A stretch of 64,000 nucleotides of DNA from Micromonospora coxensis (GCF_900090295.1 NZ_LT607753.1:1116001-1180000); one strand, 5' to 3'; counted from the stretch's first letter, positions 31,873 to 40,869 are shown. Numbers and translations are program-made. Notes: generated from the sequence alone by a model not told the origin.

Positions 31873-33353
31873 GCGTGGGCACGGAGCGGCTCGGCCTGGC
31901 GACCCTGCGCCGGGTGCCCGCCGAGTGCCGGCCGCTGCTGCGTCCGGGCACGGTGCCGGCCGGCGTGGTGCACCTGGGGCTGGGCGCGTTCCACCGGGCC
32001 CACCAGGCGGTCTACACCGAGGCGGCGGTCGGCGCGGCCGGCGGGGACTGGGGCATCGTCGGGGTCGCGCCGCGCAGCACCGCGCTGGTCGAGGCCCTGG
32101 CCGCGCAGGACAACCTGTTCAGCGTCACCACGCTCTCCGCCGAGGGCGCGGCTGTCCGGGTGGTCGGGGCCCTGGCCGGGGTACGCCACGCCGCCGGTGA
32201 CCCGACGGCGGTGGTGCGCCTGCTCGCCGACCCGGCGATCCGGGTGGTGACGCTGACCGTGACGGAGAAGGCGTACCAGCTCGACCCGGTCAGCGGAGTG
32301 CTGCGCGCCGACGCGGAGCTGACCGGTGACCTGACCACCGACCGGCCGCCGGTCACCGTGCCCGGGCTGCTGGTACGCGGGCTGCTCGCCCGGGCCGCCG
32401 CCGAGGCCGGCCCGATCGCGCTGGTCAGCTGCGACAACCTGCCGGCCAACGGCCATCGACTGCGCGGGCTGGTGCGGCAGTCGCTGGCCCTGGCCGGCAC
32501 GCCGGACGCGACGCTGGACCGGATCGCCGGGCAGGTCAGCTTCCCCTCGACGATGGTGGACCGGATCGTCCCGGCCAGCACCGGGGAGACCCTGGCCACC
32601 GCCCGGGCGCGGCTCGGGGTGGCGGACCTGGCGGCGGTGGCGGCCGAGCCGTACACCCAGTGGGTGGTCGAGGACGACTTCCCCGGCGGCCGGCCGGCCT
32701 GGGAGCGGGCCGGCGCGGTGCTGACCGACGACGCCGGCCCGTGGGAGCGACTCAAGCTGCGCGGGCTCAACGGGGTGCACTCGGCGGTGGCGTACCTGGG
32801 CGCGCTGGCCGGCTGCGAGACGATCGCGGACGCGCTCGCGCTGCCCGGCCTGACCGGGGTGCTGCGCCGCTTCGTCGCCGAGGACGTGGCCGCCAGCTTC
32901 ACCCCGCCGGACGGGGTCCGGGTGACCGACTACGGCGAGCAGGTGCTGGCCCGCTTCGCCAACCCGGCGATCCGGCACCGCACCCTCCAGGTGGCGATGG
33001 ACGGCTCGCAGAAACTGCCGCAGCGGGTGCTGCACACCATCGCCGACCTGCGCGCCCAGGGCCGGCCGGCGCACTGGGGCACCCTGGTGGTGGCGGCCTG
33101 GCTGCGCTTCGTGGCCGGGCGGGCCGACGACGGCCGGCACCTGCCGCTGGACGACCCGCTCGCCGACCGGATCCGGGCCGCGCTGGCCGCCGCCCCGGAC
33201 ACCCCGGCCGGCACGGTGGACGCGCTCTTCGCCCTGCGCGAGGTGTTCCCGGCGACGCTGGCCGAGGATGACGAGGTGCGCGACGAGGTGACCGGCTGGC
33301 TGACCGCCCTGCGCCGCCACGGCGTGGCGGCGACCCTGGCGGGTGCGGCATGA
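31869..33353 (+). CDS. Mannitol-dehydrogenase family reductase (fructuronate/tagaturonate reductase-like)
   Basis: The 494-residue product matches the polyol dehydrogenase family of UxuB, UxaB and MtlD: HLGLGAFHRAHQAVYTE with the Rossmann start, NLFSVTTLSAEG, TVTEKAYQ, SCDNLPANG, FPSTMVDRIVPA, YTQWVVEDDFP and the signature KLRGLNGVHSAVAYLG (K-N-H catalytic set), then MDGSQKLPQR. It would reduce fructuronate to mannonate or tagaturonate to altronate using NADH, the step after UxaC. GTG 31869 overlaps the dehydratase stop (GTGA); GTG 31863 is the alternative start. Its stop runs into a duplicated intergenic element. Confidence 0.92.
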   Translation: MSVGTERLGLATLRRVPAECRPLLRPGTVPAGVVHLGLGAFHRAHQAVYTEAAVGAAGGDWGIVGVAPRSTALVEALAAQDNLFSVTTLSAEGAAVRVVGALAGVRHAAGDPTAVVRLLADPAIRVVTLTVTEKAYQLDPVSGVLRADAELTGDLTTDRPPVTVPGLLVRGLLARAAAEAGPIALVSCDNLPANGHRLRGLVRQSLALAGTPDATLDRIAGQVSFPSTMVDRIVPASTGETLATARARLGVADLAAVAAEPYTQWVVEDDFPGGRPAWERAGAVLTDDAGPWERLKLRGLNGVHSAVAYLGALAGCETIADALALPGLTGVLRRFVAEDVAASFTPPDGVRVTDYGEQVLARFANPAIRHRTLQVAMDGSQKLPQRVLHTIADLRAQGRPAHWGTLVVAAWLRFVAGRADDGRHLPLDDPLADRIRAALAAAPDTPAGTVDALFALREVFPATLAEDDEVRDEVTGWLTALRRHGVAATLAGAA

Positions 33354-33465
33354 GCGCGGTGCCGCGTCTGCGAGCGCCGCAGTCGCGAAACCGAGGTGAC
33401 GCCGTGAGCGCGAGGAGTGGGCCGGGTCTGCGAGCCCCGCAGTCACGAGCGGAGGTGGCACGGTG
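33351..33465 (+). repeat. Duplicated intergenic element carrying start signals
   Basis: The spacer between the reductase and the next Gfo/Idh gene contains the same element twice. TGAGCGCGGTGCCG at 33351-33364 returns at 33464-33477, with a related TGAGCGCG at 33405-33412. TCTGCGAGC[G/C]CCGCAGTC occurs at 33366-33383 and 33426-33443, each followed by an Arg/Ser-poor GAGGTG motif that can serve as a ribosome binding site. The last copy supplies the start of the downstream gene. From memory, units with 'GCGAGCCCCGCAGTCGCGAA' are dispersed in Micromonospora genomes. Confidence 0.75.
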
Positions 33466-34725
33466 AGCGCGGTGCCGCCCGCCGCCGCCGGCGGGCTGGC
33501 GGCGTACGGCGCGCCGGGCGGTCGGGCCGGCGGGCGCCGTACGCCGGTGGCTCCGCCGCGGGTGGCGATCATCGGGGCGAACGGGCACGGCCGCTGGCAC
33601 CGCCGGGTCCTCGCCCCGCTGCACGAGGCCGGCCGGGTACGGCTGGTGGCGCTGGTCGACGTCCGCCCGATCGAGGAGGAGGCGGCCGCGCCGGTGCCGC
33701 CGGAGGCCACGGTGCACACCGACCACCGGGTGATGCTCGCCGCCGCCCGGCCGGACGTGGTGATCGTCTGCACCCCGCCGCACACCCACCTGCCGATCGC
33801 CCTGGACGTCCTGGCCGCCGGCGCGGACCTGCTGCTGGAGAAGCCGCCGGTGCTCTCCACCGCCGAGCACCGGACGCTGTCGCGGGCGCTGGCCGACACC
33901 GGCCGGGTCTGCCAGGTGGGCTTCCAGGCGCTCGGCTCGGCCGCCCTGGCCGAGTTGACCGGCGCGGTGCGGCAGGGCCGGCTCGGCACGGTCACCGGCA
34001 TCGCCACCGTCGCGGCCTGGCAGCGCTCGGACGGCTACTACGCCCGCTCCCCCTGGGCCGGCCGGCGCACCCTCGACGGGCGGCCGGTGCTGGACGGGGC
34101 GTTGGCCAATCCGCTGGCGCACGCCGTGATGCAGTGTCTGGCGGTGGCCGAGGCGGTGGCCGGCGCGCCCGTGCGCCCGGCGGCCGTCGAGCTGGAGCGG
34201 TACCGGGCCCGCCCGATCGAGGTGGACGACACGGCGACCCTGCGGGTGCTGTCGCGCGGCGGGCCGCCGATCGTGGCCGCGGTGACCCTGGCCGGTGAGG
34301 ACTTCGTCGCCGGTGAGGTGATCGTGACCGGCACGGCGGGCCGGGCGGTGCTGGAGTACCCGACCGACCGGCTGCTGCTGCCCGGCGACGACGCGCCCCG
34401 GGAGGTGCCCGGGCGGCGTGGCCTGCTGGAGAACCTGGTGGCGCACCGGGCCGACCCCGCCGGGGTGCCGCTGATCGCGCCGCTGGCGCGTACCGCGCCG
34501 TTCACCGCGGTGCTGGAGGTGGTCCAGGCCGCGCCCGAGCCGGCGCTGCTCGGCGGCGAGCTGGTGAGCGTGACCGGGGAGGGGCCGCAGCGGGTGGTGA
34601 CGGTACGTGGGGTGAACGACGCCCTGCGCCGGGCCACTGAGCAGGGGGCGCTGCTGTCGGAGCTGGCGGTGCCATGGGCGGTGCCGCCGGTACGCAGGGA
34701 ACTCACGGACGAGGGGGACGGCTGA
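33463..34725 (+). CDS. Gfo/Idh/MocA family oxidoreductase, last gene of the uronate operon
   Basis: The 420-residue product has a disordered N-terminal 30 residues, then VAIIGANGHGRWHRRVL (Rossmann GxxGxGxxH-like), VVIVCTPPHTHLPIAL, LLLEKPPVLS (family lysine) and GFQALGSAALAEL. The C-terminal domain includes DGALANPLAHAVMQCLAVAEA. It is distinct from the other two family members here. The start GTG 33463 lies in the duplicated element; the folded domain begins only near residue 32, so a start further in is possible. It may act on a pectin-derived sugar, for instance a methylated or branched residue, which is only context-based. Confidence 0.85.
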   Translation: MSAVPPAAAGGLAAYGAPGGRAGGRRTPVAPPRVAIIGANGHGRWHRRVLAPLHEAGRVRLVALVDVRPIEEEAAAPVPPEATVHTDHRVMLAAARPDVVIVCTPPHTHLPIALDVLAAGADLLLEKPPVLSTAEHRTLSRALADTGRVCQVGFQALGSAALAELTGAVRQGRLGTVTGIATVAAWQRSDGYYARSPWAGRRTLDGRPVLDGALANPLAHAVMQCLAVAEAVAGAPVRPAAVELERYRARPIEVDDTATLRVLSRGGPPIVAAVTLAGEDFVAGEVIVTGTAGRAVLEYPTDRLLLPGDDAPREVPGRRGLLENLVAHRADPAGVPLIAPLARTAPFTAVLEVVQAAPEPALLGGELVSVTGEGPQRVVTVRGVNDALRRATEQGALLSELAVPWAVPPVRRELTDEGDG

Positions 34726-34854
34726 CCGCGGGCCCGGGGAGGGGCCACGGAAAACGCACTGCAAACGCCGGACGACCCGGCCGTCGGCAAATAGGGCGCA
34801 ACAGCCGCAATCTCGACCGCGACCGGCCGAGTGAATGCCGCTTGTCACGATTCA

Positions 34855-34911
34855 ATGCAAAATAGCTGCATATTGATTTCATTGACTGTCTTGTGTGACT
34901 TTCCTTACCGT
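34855..34911 (+). promoter_or_regulatory. Operator-like palindrome and promoter of the pectate lyase gene
   Basis: The 254-base spacer 34726-34979 has an AT-rich part before the lyase. TTGACT (34882-34887), an 18-bp spacer and TACCGT (34906-34911) form a plausible promoter. Just upstream ATGCA (34855-34859) and TGCAT (34867-34871) form an inverted repeat whose TGCAAA half equals the core of the two LacI operators near 27.6-27.8 kb, though its spacing is one base longer. This suggests, without proving it, joint control by the same regulator. Confidence 0.5.
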
Positions 34912-34979
34912 CAGTCGTATCGGCATTTCGTACCCGTCACGGAATCCGCCGCACCGACCGGACACTTCGGAGAGCTCAC

Positions 34980-36341
34980 ATGCGTCCACCACTTCTCGGG
35001 GCGACCCTGGTCGCCTTCTCCCTGATCCTCGTGCCGGGCGCGGCGATCGCCGCGCCCGGCCCCACCGCCACCGACACCGCCGGCGTCCCCCGGGCCGTCG
35101 AGGCGCTGGCCCGCCAGACGCTGCCGGCCGGCGACGGCTGGGCCGCCGACGGGGTCGGCACCACCGGCGGCGCGGCGGCCGGGACCGACCAGGTGCACCT
35201 GGTCCGCACCCGCGCCGAGCTGGTCCGCGCCCTGGGCGGCGACAACGCCACCAACAGGGCCAACGCCACCCCCAAGGTGATCGTCGTCGACGGGGTCGTC
35301 GACGGCTTCGAGGCCGACGACGGCACCCTGCGCAGCTGCGCCGATCTGGCCGACCCGGCGTACTCGCTGCCGGAGTACCTGGCCGCCTACGACCCGGCGG
35401 TCTGGGGCAGGGTGGCGCCCACCGGGGCGCTGGAGGCGGCCCGGGTGCGCTCGGTGGCGAACCAGACCCGGCAGACGCAGATCAACGTCGGCCCGAACAC
35501 CACGATCGTCGGGCTGCGCGGGGCGACGCTGACCGGCCTGACCCTGATGATCGACGGGGCCAGCAACGTCATCGTGCGGAACCTGACCTTCGACGACGCC
35601 CGGGACTGCTTCCCGGCCTGGTCCCCCACCGACGGCGACGCCGGCAACTGGAACTCCCAGTACGACCAGATCTCGGTGCGCCGCAGCGAACACGTCTGGA
35701 TCGACCACAACACCTTCACCGACGGCGACAACCCGGACAGCGCCCAACCGACCTACTTCGGCCGGCCGTACCAGGTGCACGACGGGTCGCTGGACGTCAC
35801 CCACACCGCCAGCCTGGTCACCGCCTCCTGGAACCGGTTCACCGGGCGGGACAAGCTGATGCTCATCGGCTCGTCCAACACGGTCGGCCCGGACGTCGGC
35901 CGGCTGAAGGTGACCCTGCACCACAACCTGTTCGACCGGGTGCTCCAGCGGCTGCCCCGGGTCCGCTTCGGCCAGGTCGACGTCTACAACAACTGGTACC
36001 GGCTCGCCGACCCGGGCTTCGACTACGCCATCGGGGTCGGAGTGCAGTCCGCGGTGCACGCCGAGAACAACTACTTCTCCCTGGGCGCCGGCATCGCCGC
36101 CGAGGACCTGCTGCACGACTGGGGCGGCACCGCGATCACCACCCGGGGCAACTGGGTCCGCGCCGACGGTGACCGGCCGCGCCCGGTAGACCTGGTCGCC
36201 GCGTACAACGCCGGCCACGACCCGGACCTGGGCGTCGACGCCGGCTGGACGCCGACCCTGCGCGCCGGTCGGGTGCTGCCCGCGCCGGTGCTCCCGATCG
36301 TGGTCGGGGCGCTCGCCGGGGCGGACCGGCTGCCGCTGTAG
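34980..36341 (+). CDS. Secreted pectate lyase (PL1-like)
   Basis: The 453-residue product has a signal peptide (LLGATLVAFSLILVPGAAIAA, cleavage near residue 25) and the pectate lyase beta-helix: VIVVDGVVDGF, NTTIVGLRGATLTG, VIVRNLTFDD, WNSQYDQISVRRSEHVWIDHNTF-type ladder (seen as DQISV and HVWIDHNTFTDG, the vWiDH calcium-site signature), KLMLIGSSN, VTLHHNLFDRVLQRLPRVRFG with the catalytic Arg, and VDVYNNWY. It cleaves polygalacturonate by beta-elimination outside the cell, providing oligomers for the transporter. It is the only secreted polysaccharide-degrading enzyme of the cluster in this window. Confidence 0.95.
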   Translation: MRPPLLGATLVAFSLILVPGAAIAAPGPTATDTAGVPRAVEALARQTLPAGDGWAADGVGTTGGAAAGTDQVHLVRTRAELVRALGGDNATNRANATPKVIVVDGVVDGFEADDGTLRSCADLADPAYSLPEYLAAYDPAVWGRVAPTGALEAARVRSVANQTRQTQINVGPNTTIVGLRGATLTGLTLMIDGASNVIVRNLTFDDARDCFPAWSPTDGDAGNWNSQYDQISVRRSEHVWIDHNTFTDGDNPDSAQPTYFGRPYQVHDGSLDVTHTASLVTASWNRFTGRDKLMLIGSSNTVGPDVGRLKVTLHHNLFDRVLQRLPRVRFGQVDVYNNWYRLADPGFDYAIGVGVQSAVHAENNYFSLGAGIAAEDLLHDWGGTAITTRGNWVRADGDRPRPVDLVAAYNAGHDPDLGVDAGWTPTLRAGRVLPAPVLPIVVGALAGADRLPL

Positions 36342-36385
36342 GCCCGCGGGCGCGTCGCGTGTTCCGCGCGGCGCGCCGGCAGGAC

Positions 36386-36423
36386 GTGGGCCGCCGCGTC
36401 CGGCGCTCAGCGCGGCGGCCCAC
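36386..36423. terminator. Perfect 13-bp hairpin downstream of the pectate lyase
   Basis: GTGGGCCGCCGCG (36386-36398) is exactly complementary to 36411-36423, with a 12-base loop. It begins 45 bases after the lyase stop. There is no T-tract, as is usual for hairpin terminators in high-GC actinomycetes. Confidence 0.65.
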
Positions 36424-36526
36424 CCACACCCCACCACCCGATCCCCTACCCGTACACCGTCGACCCCGTCGGCGGGGTGGAGGCGGCCGTCACCGCCGGC
36501 GCCGGCCACCTCGCACGGTGAGTCCC

Positions 36527-36562
36527 GGGTCCCGGCGCGGGCGTCCCACCGCGCCGGGACCC
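36527..36562. terminator. Perfect 14-bp hairpin before the sensor kinase
   Basis: GGGTCCCGGCGCGG (36527-36540) pairs exactly with 36549-36562 across an 8-base loop. It is a second strong hairpin in the same gap, about 140 bases before the kinase start, and may be a backup terminator or part of a leader structure. Confidence 0.6.
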
Positions 36563-36700
36563 ACCCCGCCGCCCGGATGGCCCGGCCCCCGCCCCCGGGC
36601 AGGTTGCTGCCGGGTCGACGTTCGAAGTCACCCCCCGCCGGGGACAATGGGGGCCGCGGGGCGACCGGACCCGGGCGACGAGGGGCGGGAGGTGGCCGCG

Positions 36701-39700
36701 GTGGGGACGTACGGATCGGCGTACGACGCCGCGGCGCGGGTCTTCCCCGGCGACGACCCCACCAGCGTGGCGCACCGGCACACCGACTGGGCGGCCACCC
36801 CGCTCGGCCCCGTGACGTCCTGGCCGGCCGAGCTGCGGGCGGCGGTGCGTACGGTGCTTCCCTCCACCATCCCGATGCTGCTGTGGTGGGGCCCCGAGCT
36901 GGTGCAGATCTTCAACGACGCGTACACGCCGATCATGGGCGACAAGTACCCGGCCGGCATCGGGCAGGCCGCCGCCGAGTGCTGGCCGGACGTGTGGGAC
37001 GCGATGGGACCGCTGGCCGAGGGCGTCCTCGCCGGCCGGGGCGCCGCGCACGGCGAGAACACCATGCTCTACATGTACCGGCACGGGTACTGGGAGGAGA
37101 CGTACTGGACGTTCTCCTACAGCCCGATCTGCGACGACCGGGGCGGGGTGGCCGGGATCTTCGTGGCCACCTCCGACGTGACCCGGCGGGTGGTCGGCGA
37201 CCGGCGCCTCTCCCTCCTGCGTGACCTGGGCGAACTCTCCATCGCCGAGGCGGACACCGCCGCCGACGCCGTCCGCGCCGCCGTCGCGGTGCTCGCCCGC
37301 GGCCATGCCGACCTGCCACTGGGCCAGGTCTACCTGCGCGAGCGCTTCGACGCGCCCGACGCCGACACGGCGCAGCAGGACACCCTGACCCTGGCCGCCT
37401 CCTTCGGCGAGGCTCCACCCGGGCGGCTGGCCACCGCCGGGCAACTGCCCGAGGTGACGCAGGTGCTGCGCACCGGACACCCGGCCCGGATCACCGACCT
37501 CGGCGAGCTGCTGCCCGAGTCCCACCGGCCCGACCTGCACCCGGGCACGGCCCCGGTCGTGGAGGCGGTGGCGCTGCCGCTGCTGGCCACCGGGCGCAGC
37601 CGGCCGGTCGGGGTGCTGGTGCTCGGGGTCAGCCCGTTCCTCGCCCTCGACGAGCCGTACCGGCACTTCATGGACCTCGTCGCCAGTCGGGTGTCGACCG
37701 CGCTGACCGACGTGCTGGCGTACGAGGCGCAGCGCCGCCGGGCCTCGGCCCTGGTCGAGCTGGACCGGGCCAAGACCGAGTTCTTCACCGACGTCAGCCA
37801 CGAGCTGCGCACCCCGCTGACCCTGATCGCCGCGCCGGTGCAGGAGAGCCTGGCCGACCGGCGCGAGCCCCTGCCGCCGGCGCAGCGGGAACGGCTGGAA
37901 CTGGTGCACCGCAACGTCGGCCGGCTGCGCAAACTGGTCAACGACATGCTCGACGTGGCCCGCATCGAGAGCGGGCGGACCGACCCGGACCGGGCGCCCA
38001 CCGACCTCGCCGCGCTCACCACCGGCGTCGCCGAGTCGTTCGCGCACGCCATGCGCCGCGCCGGGCTCACCTACACCGTCGACGTCGCGCCGCTGCCGCG
38101 CACCGCGTACGTCGACCGCGACATGTGGGAGAAGGTGGTGGTCAACCTCCTCTCCAACGCGCTCAAGTACACCCCGGCCGGCCGGGTCGAGGTGCGCCTG
38201 CGCGGCGACGACACCCACGCCACGCTCGCCGTCGGCGACACCGGCGTCGGCGTGCCCGCCGAGGAGCTGCCGCTGGTGTTCCGGCGCTTCCACCGGGCGC
38301 ACGGCGCCGGGCACACCGAGGGCACCGGGATCGGGTTGGCCCTGGTCCGCGAACTGGTCCACCTGCACGGCGGCGACATCGAGGTCGAGTCCGTCGAGGG
38401 CGCCGGCTCCACGTTCACCGTCCGGCTGCCGTACGGGACGGCGGCAGCGGCGGCGCAGCCGCCGGAGATCGGCGGGCCCGCGTACCCCCGGGAGGCCCTG
38501 AGCTGGACCGCGGCGAGGAGCACGGCGCCGGCCCCGGCGCCCGCGCCGGCCCGCCCCGCCGCGGCCCCGTCGGTGCTGGTGGTGGAGGACAACGCCGAAC
38601 TGCGCGCGTTCCTGGCCGGGCTGCTCGCGCCGCACTACCGGGTGGTGACCGCGGTGGACGGCCGCGACGCGCTCGAGCAGGCCCGCGCCCGGCCACCCGA
38701 CCTGGTCCTCACCGACCTGATGATGCCCCGGCTCGACGGCGTCGGGCTGCTGCGTGAGCTGCGCGCCGACCGGCGCACCGCCACCGTGCCGGTGATCGTG
38801 CTCTCCGCCCGCGCCGGGGAGGAGGCGGCCGTCGAGGGGCTGCGCGCCGGCGCCGACGACTACCTGGCCAAGCCGTTCTCCTCGGAGGAGCTGCGGGCCC
38901 GGGTCCGCGCCCACCTGGAGCTGTCCCGGCTGCGCAACCACGAGGCGACCTGGCGGGCCGCGCTGATCGACTCGTTGCAGGACGCGTTCGTGGTCATCGA
39001 ACCGGACAGCACGATCGTCGAGGCCAACGAGGCGTTCGGCCGGCTGGTCGGGATCGCGCGGCTGGAGCTGCCGCTGCGCCCGCCGTTCGCCTGGTGGCCG
39101 GAGGACCAGCTGGAGCCGGAGCAGCAGGCTCGCATCACCGGGGCGCTGGCCGCGGCGGCGCGCGACGGCCGGGGCCGGGTGACGCTGCCGGCGTGGCACG
39201 CCGACGGCCACCGGATCTGGGTGGAGGCCGTCTACAACTGCGTACGCGAACCGGGCACCGCCCGCCTGCTCTACGTGGCCACCCTGCGCGACGTGACGAC
39301 CGAGGTGGGAGCGGCGGCCCGCAGCGCGACCCTGGCCGCGCTGGCCTCCCGGCTGGCCGGGGCGACCGACATCGGCGAGGTGCTCGACGCGGGCCTGCGG
39401 GAACTCTGTGGGCTGGTCGGCGGCGCGCGCGGGATCGCGGTGGCGCTCGACGGCGCCGGCGCGCCGGTGGTGGTCGGCGCGGGTGTCGAGTTCACCGAAC
39501 CGGTCCGGCGGGTCCTCGCCGAGCTGCGGCCGGACGGCGAGCCCCAGCTGACCCGCGACGACGCCGGCCGGGTGACCGGGATCGGCGCCCGGATCGAGCC
39601 GGGGCACGCCGAGGGTGGCATCTGGGTGGAGCTGGACCGGCCGCGCCCGCTGCCGGCGCTGGACCTGCCGCTGGTCCGGCAGCTCGGCGGCGCGCTCGCC

Positions 39701-40822
39701 CAGGCGCTGGTCCGGGCCCGCGCCTTCCAGACGCAGCGCACGGTGGCCCTGGCCATGCAGCGGGCGCTGCTCGGCCCGGTCGAGCTGCCCGGCGGGTTCG
39801 CCGTGCGCTACGAGCCGGCGGTGCGTCCGCTGGAGGTCGGCGGCGACTGGTACGACGTGGTCCCGCTCCCCGACGACCTGGTCGGTGTGGTGGTCGGGGA
39901 CTGCGTGGGCCGGGGGCTGTCCGCGGCCACCGTGATGGGGCAGCTGCGCAACGCCTGCCGCGCCCTGCTGTTGCAGGCCAAGAGCCCGGCGGAGGTGCTG
40001 GCCGCGCTGGACGACTTCGCCCGGCTCGTCCCCGGCGGGGGCAACACCACCGTCTTCTGCGCCATCGTCGACCGGGCGCTCGGAGTGCTGCGGTACTCGT
40101 CGGCCGGGCACCCGCCCGCGATCCTCACCCACCCGGACGCCACCTCCGAACTGCTGGACCGGGCCGGTTCGGTGCCGCTGGCGAGCGTGACGGTCAGCGG
40201 CCGGCCCGAGGCCGAGGTGCGGCTGCGTCCCGGCTCCACCCTGCTGCTCTACACCGACGGCCTGGTGGAACGGCGGCGGGAGCTGATCGACGCGGGCATC
40301 GCCCGGGCGGTCGCCATCCTCACCGAGGGTCGTCAACTGCTCGAGGGTGAGCTGGCCGACCGGCTGGTGCGCGACCTGCTGCCCGACGTCCGCGACGACG
40401 ACGTCGCGGTGCTCGTCTACCGGCACCGGGAGCCGGCCCTCTTCCACGCGACGCTCGCCGCCGACCCGGCGCAACTGCGGCCCACCCGGGAGTCGCTGCG
40501 GGCCTGGCTGGTCGGGCTCGGGGTGGGCGAGTCGGACGTCGAGGCCGCGCTGATCGCCGTCGACGAGGCGTGCGCCAACGCCATCGAGCACGGCTACCGG
40601 TTCGCCCCCGGCGCCACCGTGACGGTCCGGGGACACCTGCGCGCCGACCGGCTGGAGGTCGAGGTCGCCGACACCGGCGGGTGGCGGGAGGCCGGCGCGG
40701 AGGGGTCGGAGCGGGGGCGAGGGCGATTGATCATGGCGCGGCTGATGGACGAGGCGGTCATCGACGGCACTCCGCGGGGGACGGTCGTGCGGCTGGTCAA
40801 GCGGCTGTCCGGCACCGCCTGA
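36701..40822 (+). CDS. Hybrid PAS/GAF histidine kinase - receiver - PP2C phosphatase - anti-sigma-like kinase
   Basis: The 1373-residue product joins several signalling modules. A PAS-like domain (to about 150; WWGPELVQIFNDAY) is followed by a GAF-like domain (165-340), HisKA with His367 in SHELRTPL, and HATPase (NLLSNALKYT, VGDTGVGVP, GTGIGLAL). A receiver follows with Asp672 in LTDLMMPRLDG and KPFSSEE, then a second PAS (about 755-870), a GAF-like part (880-1010), a SpoIIE-type PP2C phosphatase (GGDWYDVV near 1047, VVGDCVGRG, SAGHPPAIL, YTDGLVERR), and an RsbW-like HATPase (DEACANAIEHGY near 1288). It can therefore link two-component phosphotransfer to partner switching. No cognate regulator is adjacent. 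GTG 36701 has GGGAGG eight bases upstream; GTG 36692 and ATG 36647 are alternatives. Confidence 0.93.
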   Translation: MGTYGSAYDAAARVFPGDDPTSVAHRHTDWAATPLGPVTSWPAELRAAVRTVLPSTIPMLLWWGPELVQIFNDAYTPIMGDKYPAGIGQAAAECWPDVWDAMGPLAEGVLAGRGAAHGENTMLYMYRHGYWEETYWTFSYSPICDDRGGVAGIFVATSDVTRRVVGDRRLSLLRDLGELSIAEADTAADAVRAAVAVLARGHADLPLGQVYLRERFDAPDADTAQQDTLTLAASFGEAPPGRLATAGQLPEVTQVLRTGHPARITDLGELLPESHRPDLHPGTAPVVEAVALPLLATGRSRPVGVLVLGVSPFLALDEPYRHFMDLVASRVSTALTDVLAYEAQRRRASALVELDRAKTEFFTDVSHELRTPLTLIAAPVQESLADRREPLPPAQRERLELVHRNVGRLRKLVNDMLDVARIESGRTDPDRAPTDLAALTTGVAESFAHAMRRAGLTYTVDVAPLPRTAYVDRDMWEKVVVNLLSNALKYTPAGRVEVRLRGDDTHATLAVGDTGVGVPAEELPLVFRRFHRAHGAGHTEGTGIGLALVRELVHLHGGDIEVESVEGAGSTFTVRLPYGTAAAAAQPPEIGGPAYPREALSWTAARSTAPAPAPAPARPAAAPSVLVVEDNAELRAFLAGLLAPHYRVVTAVDGRDALEQARARPPDLVLTDLMMPRLDGVGLLRELRADRRTATVPVIVLSARAGEEAAVEGLRAGADDYLAKPFSSEELRARVRAHLELSRLRNHEATWRAALIDSLQDAFVVIEPDSTIVEANEAFGRLVGIARLELPLRPPFAWWPEDQLEPEQQARITGALAAAARDGRGRVTLPAWHADGHRIWVEAVYNCVREPGTARLLYVATLRDVTTEVGAAARSATLAALASRLAGATDIGEVLDAGLRELCGLVGGARGIAVALDGAGAPVVVGAGVEFTEPVRRVLAELRPDGEPQLTRDDAGRVTGIGARIEPGHAEGGIWVELDRPRPLPALDLPLVRQLGGALAQALVRARAFQTQRTVALAMQRALLGPVELPGGFAVRYEPAVRPLEVGGDWYDVVPLPDDLVGVVVGDCVGRGLSAATVMGQLRNACRALLLQAKSPAEVLAALDDFARLVPGGGNTTVFCAIVDRALGVLRYSSAGHPPAILTHPDATSELLDRAGSVPLASVTVSGRPEAEVRLRPGSTLLLYTDGLVERRRELIDAGIARAVAILTEGRQLLEGELADRLVRDLLPDVRDDDVAVLVYRHREPALFHATLAADPAQLRPTRESLRAWLVGLGVGESDVEAALIAVDEACANAIEHGYRFAPGATVTVRGHLRADRLEVEVADTGGWREAGAEGSERGRGRLIMARLMDEAVIDGTPRGTVVRLVKRLSGTA

Positions 40823-40869
40823 CCCGTCGCCCATCCGACGGCCGTCACCATCGGTGAGTGATGATCGGC

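Larger units (their letters stand above)
36342..36700. other. Intergenic stretch with two hairpins, no gene seen
   Basis: The 359 bases between the pectate lyase and the sensor kinase hold two perfect GC-rich hairpins (listed separately) and no coding region I can support. A Gly/Pro/Arg-rich frame upstream of 36701 continues the kinase frame but has no protein-like character. A possible alternative kinase start is ATG 36647. Confidence 0.5.

Noticed and set aside
36446..40834. A long open frame on the minus strand opposite the sensor kinase (over 1400 codons).
   Set aside because: High GC keeps the antisense frame open; the translation is Gly/Arg/His/Val-rich without domains, whereas the plus strand has full kinase, receiver and PP2C motifs.
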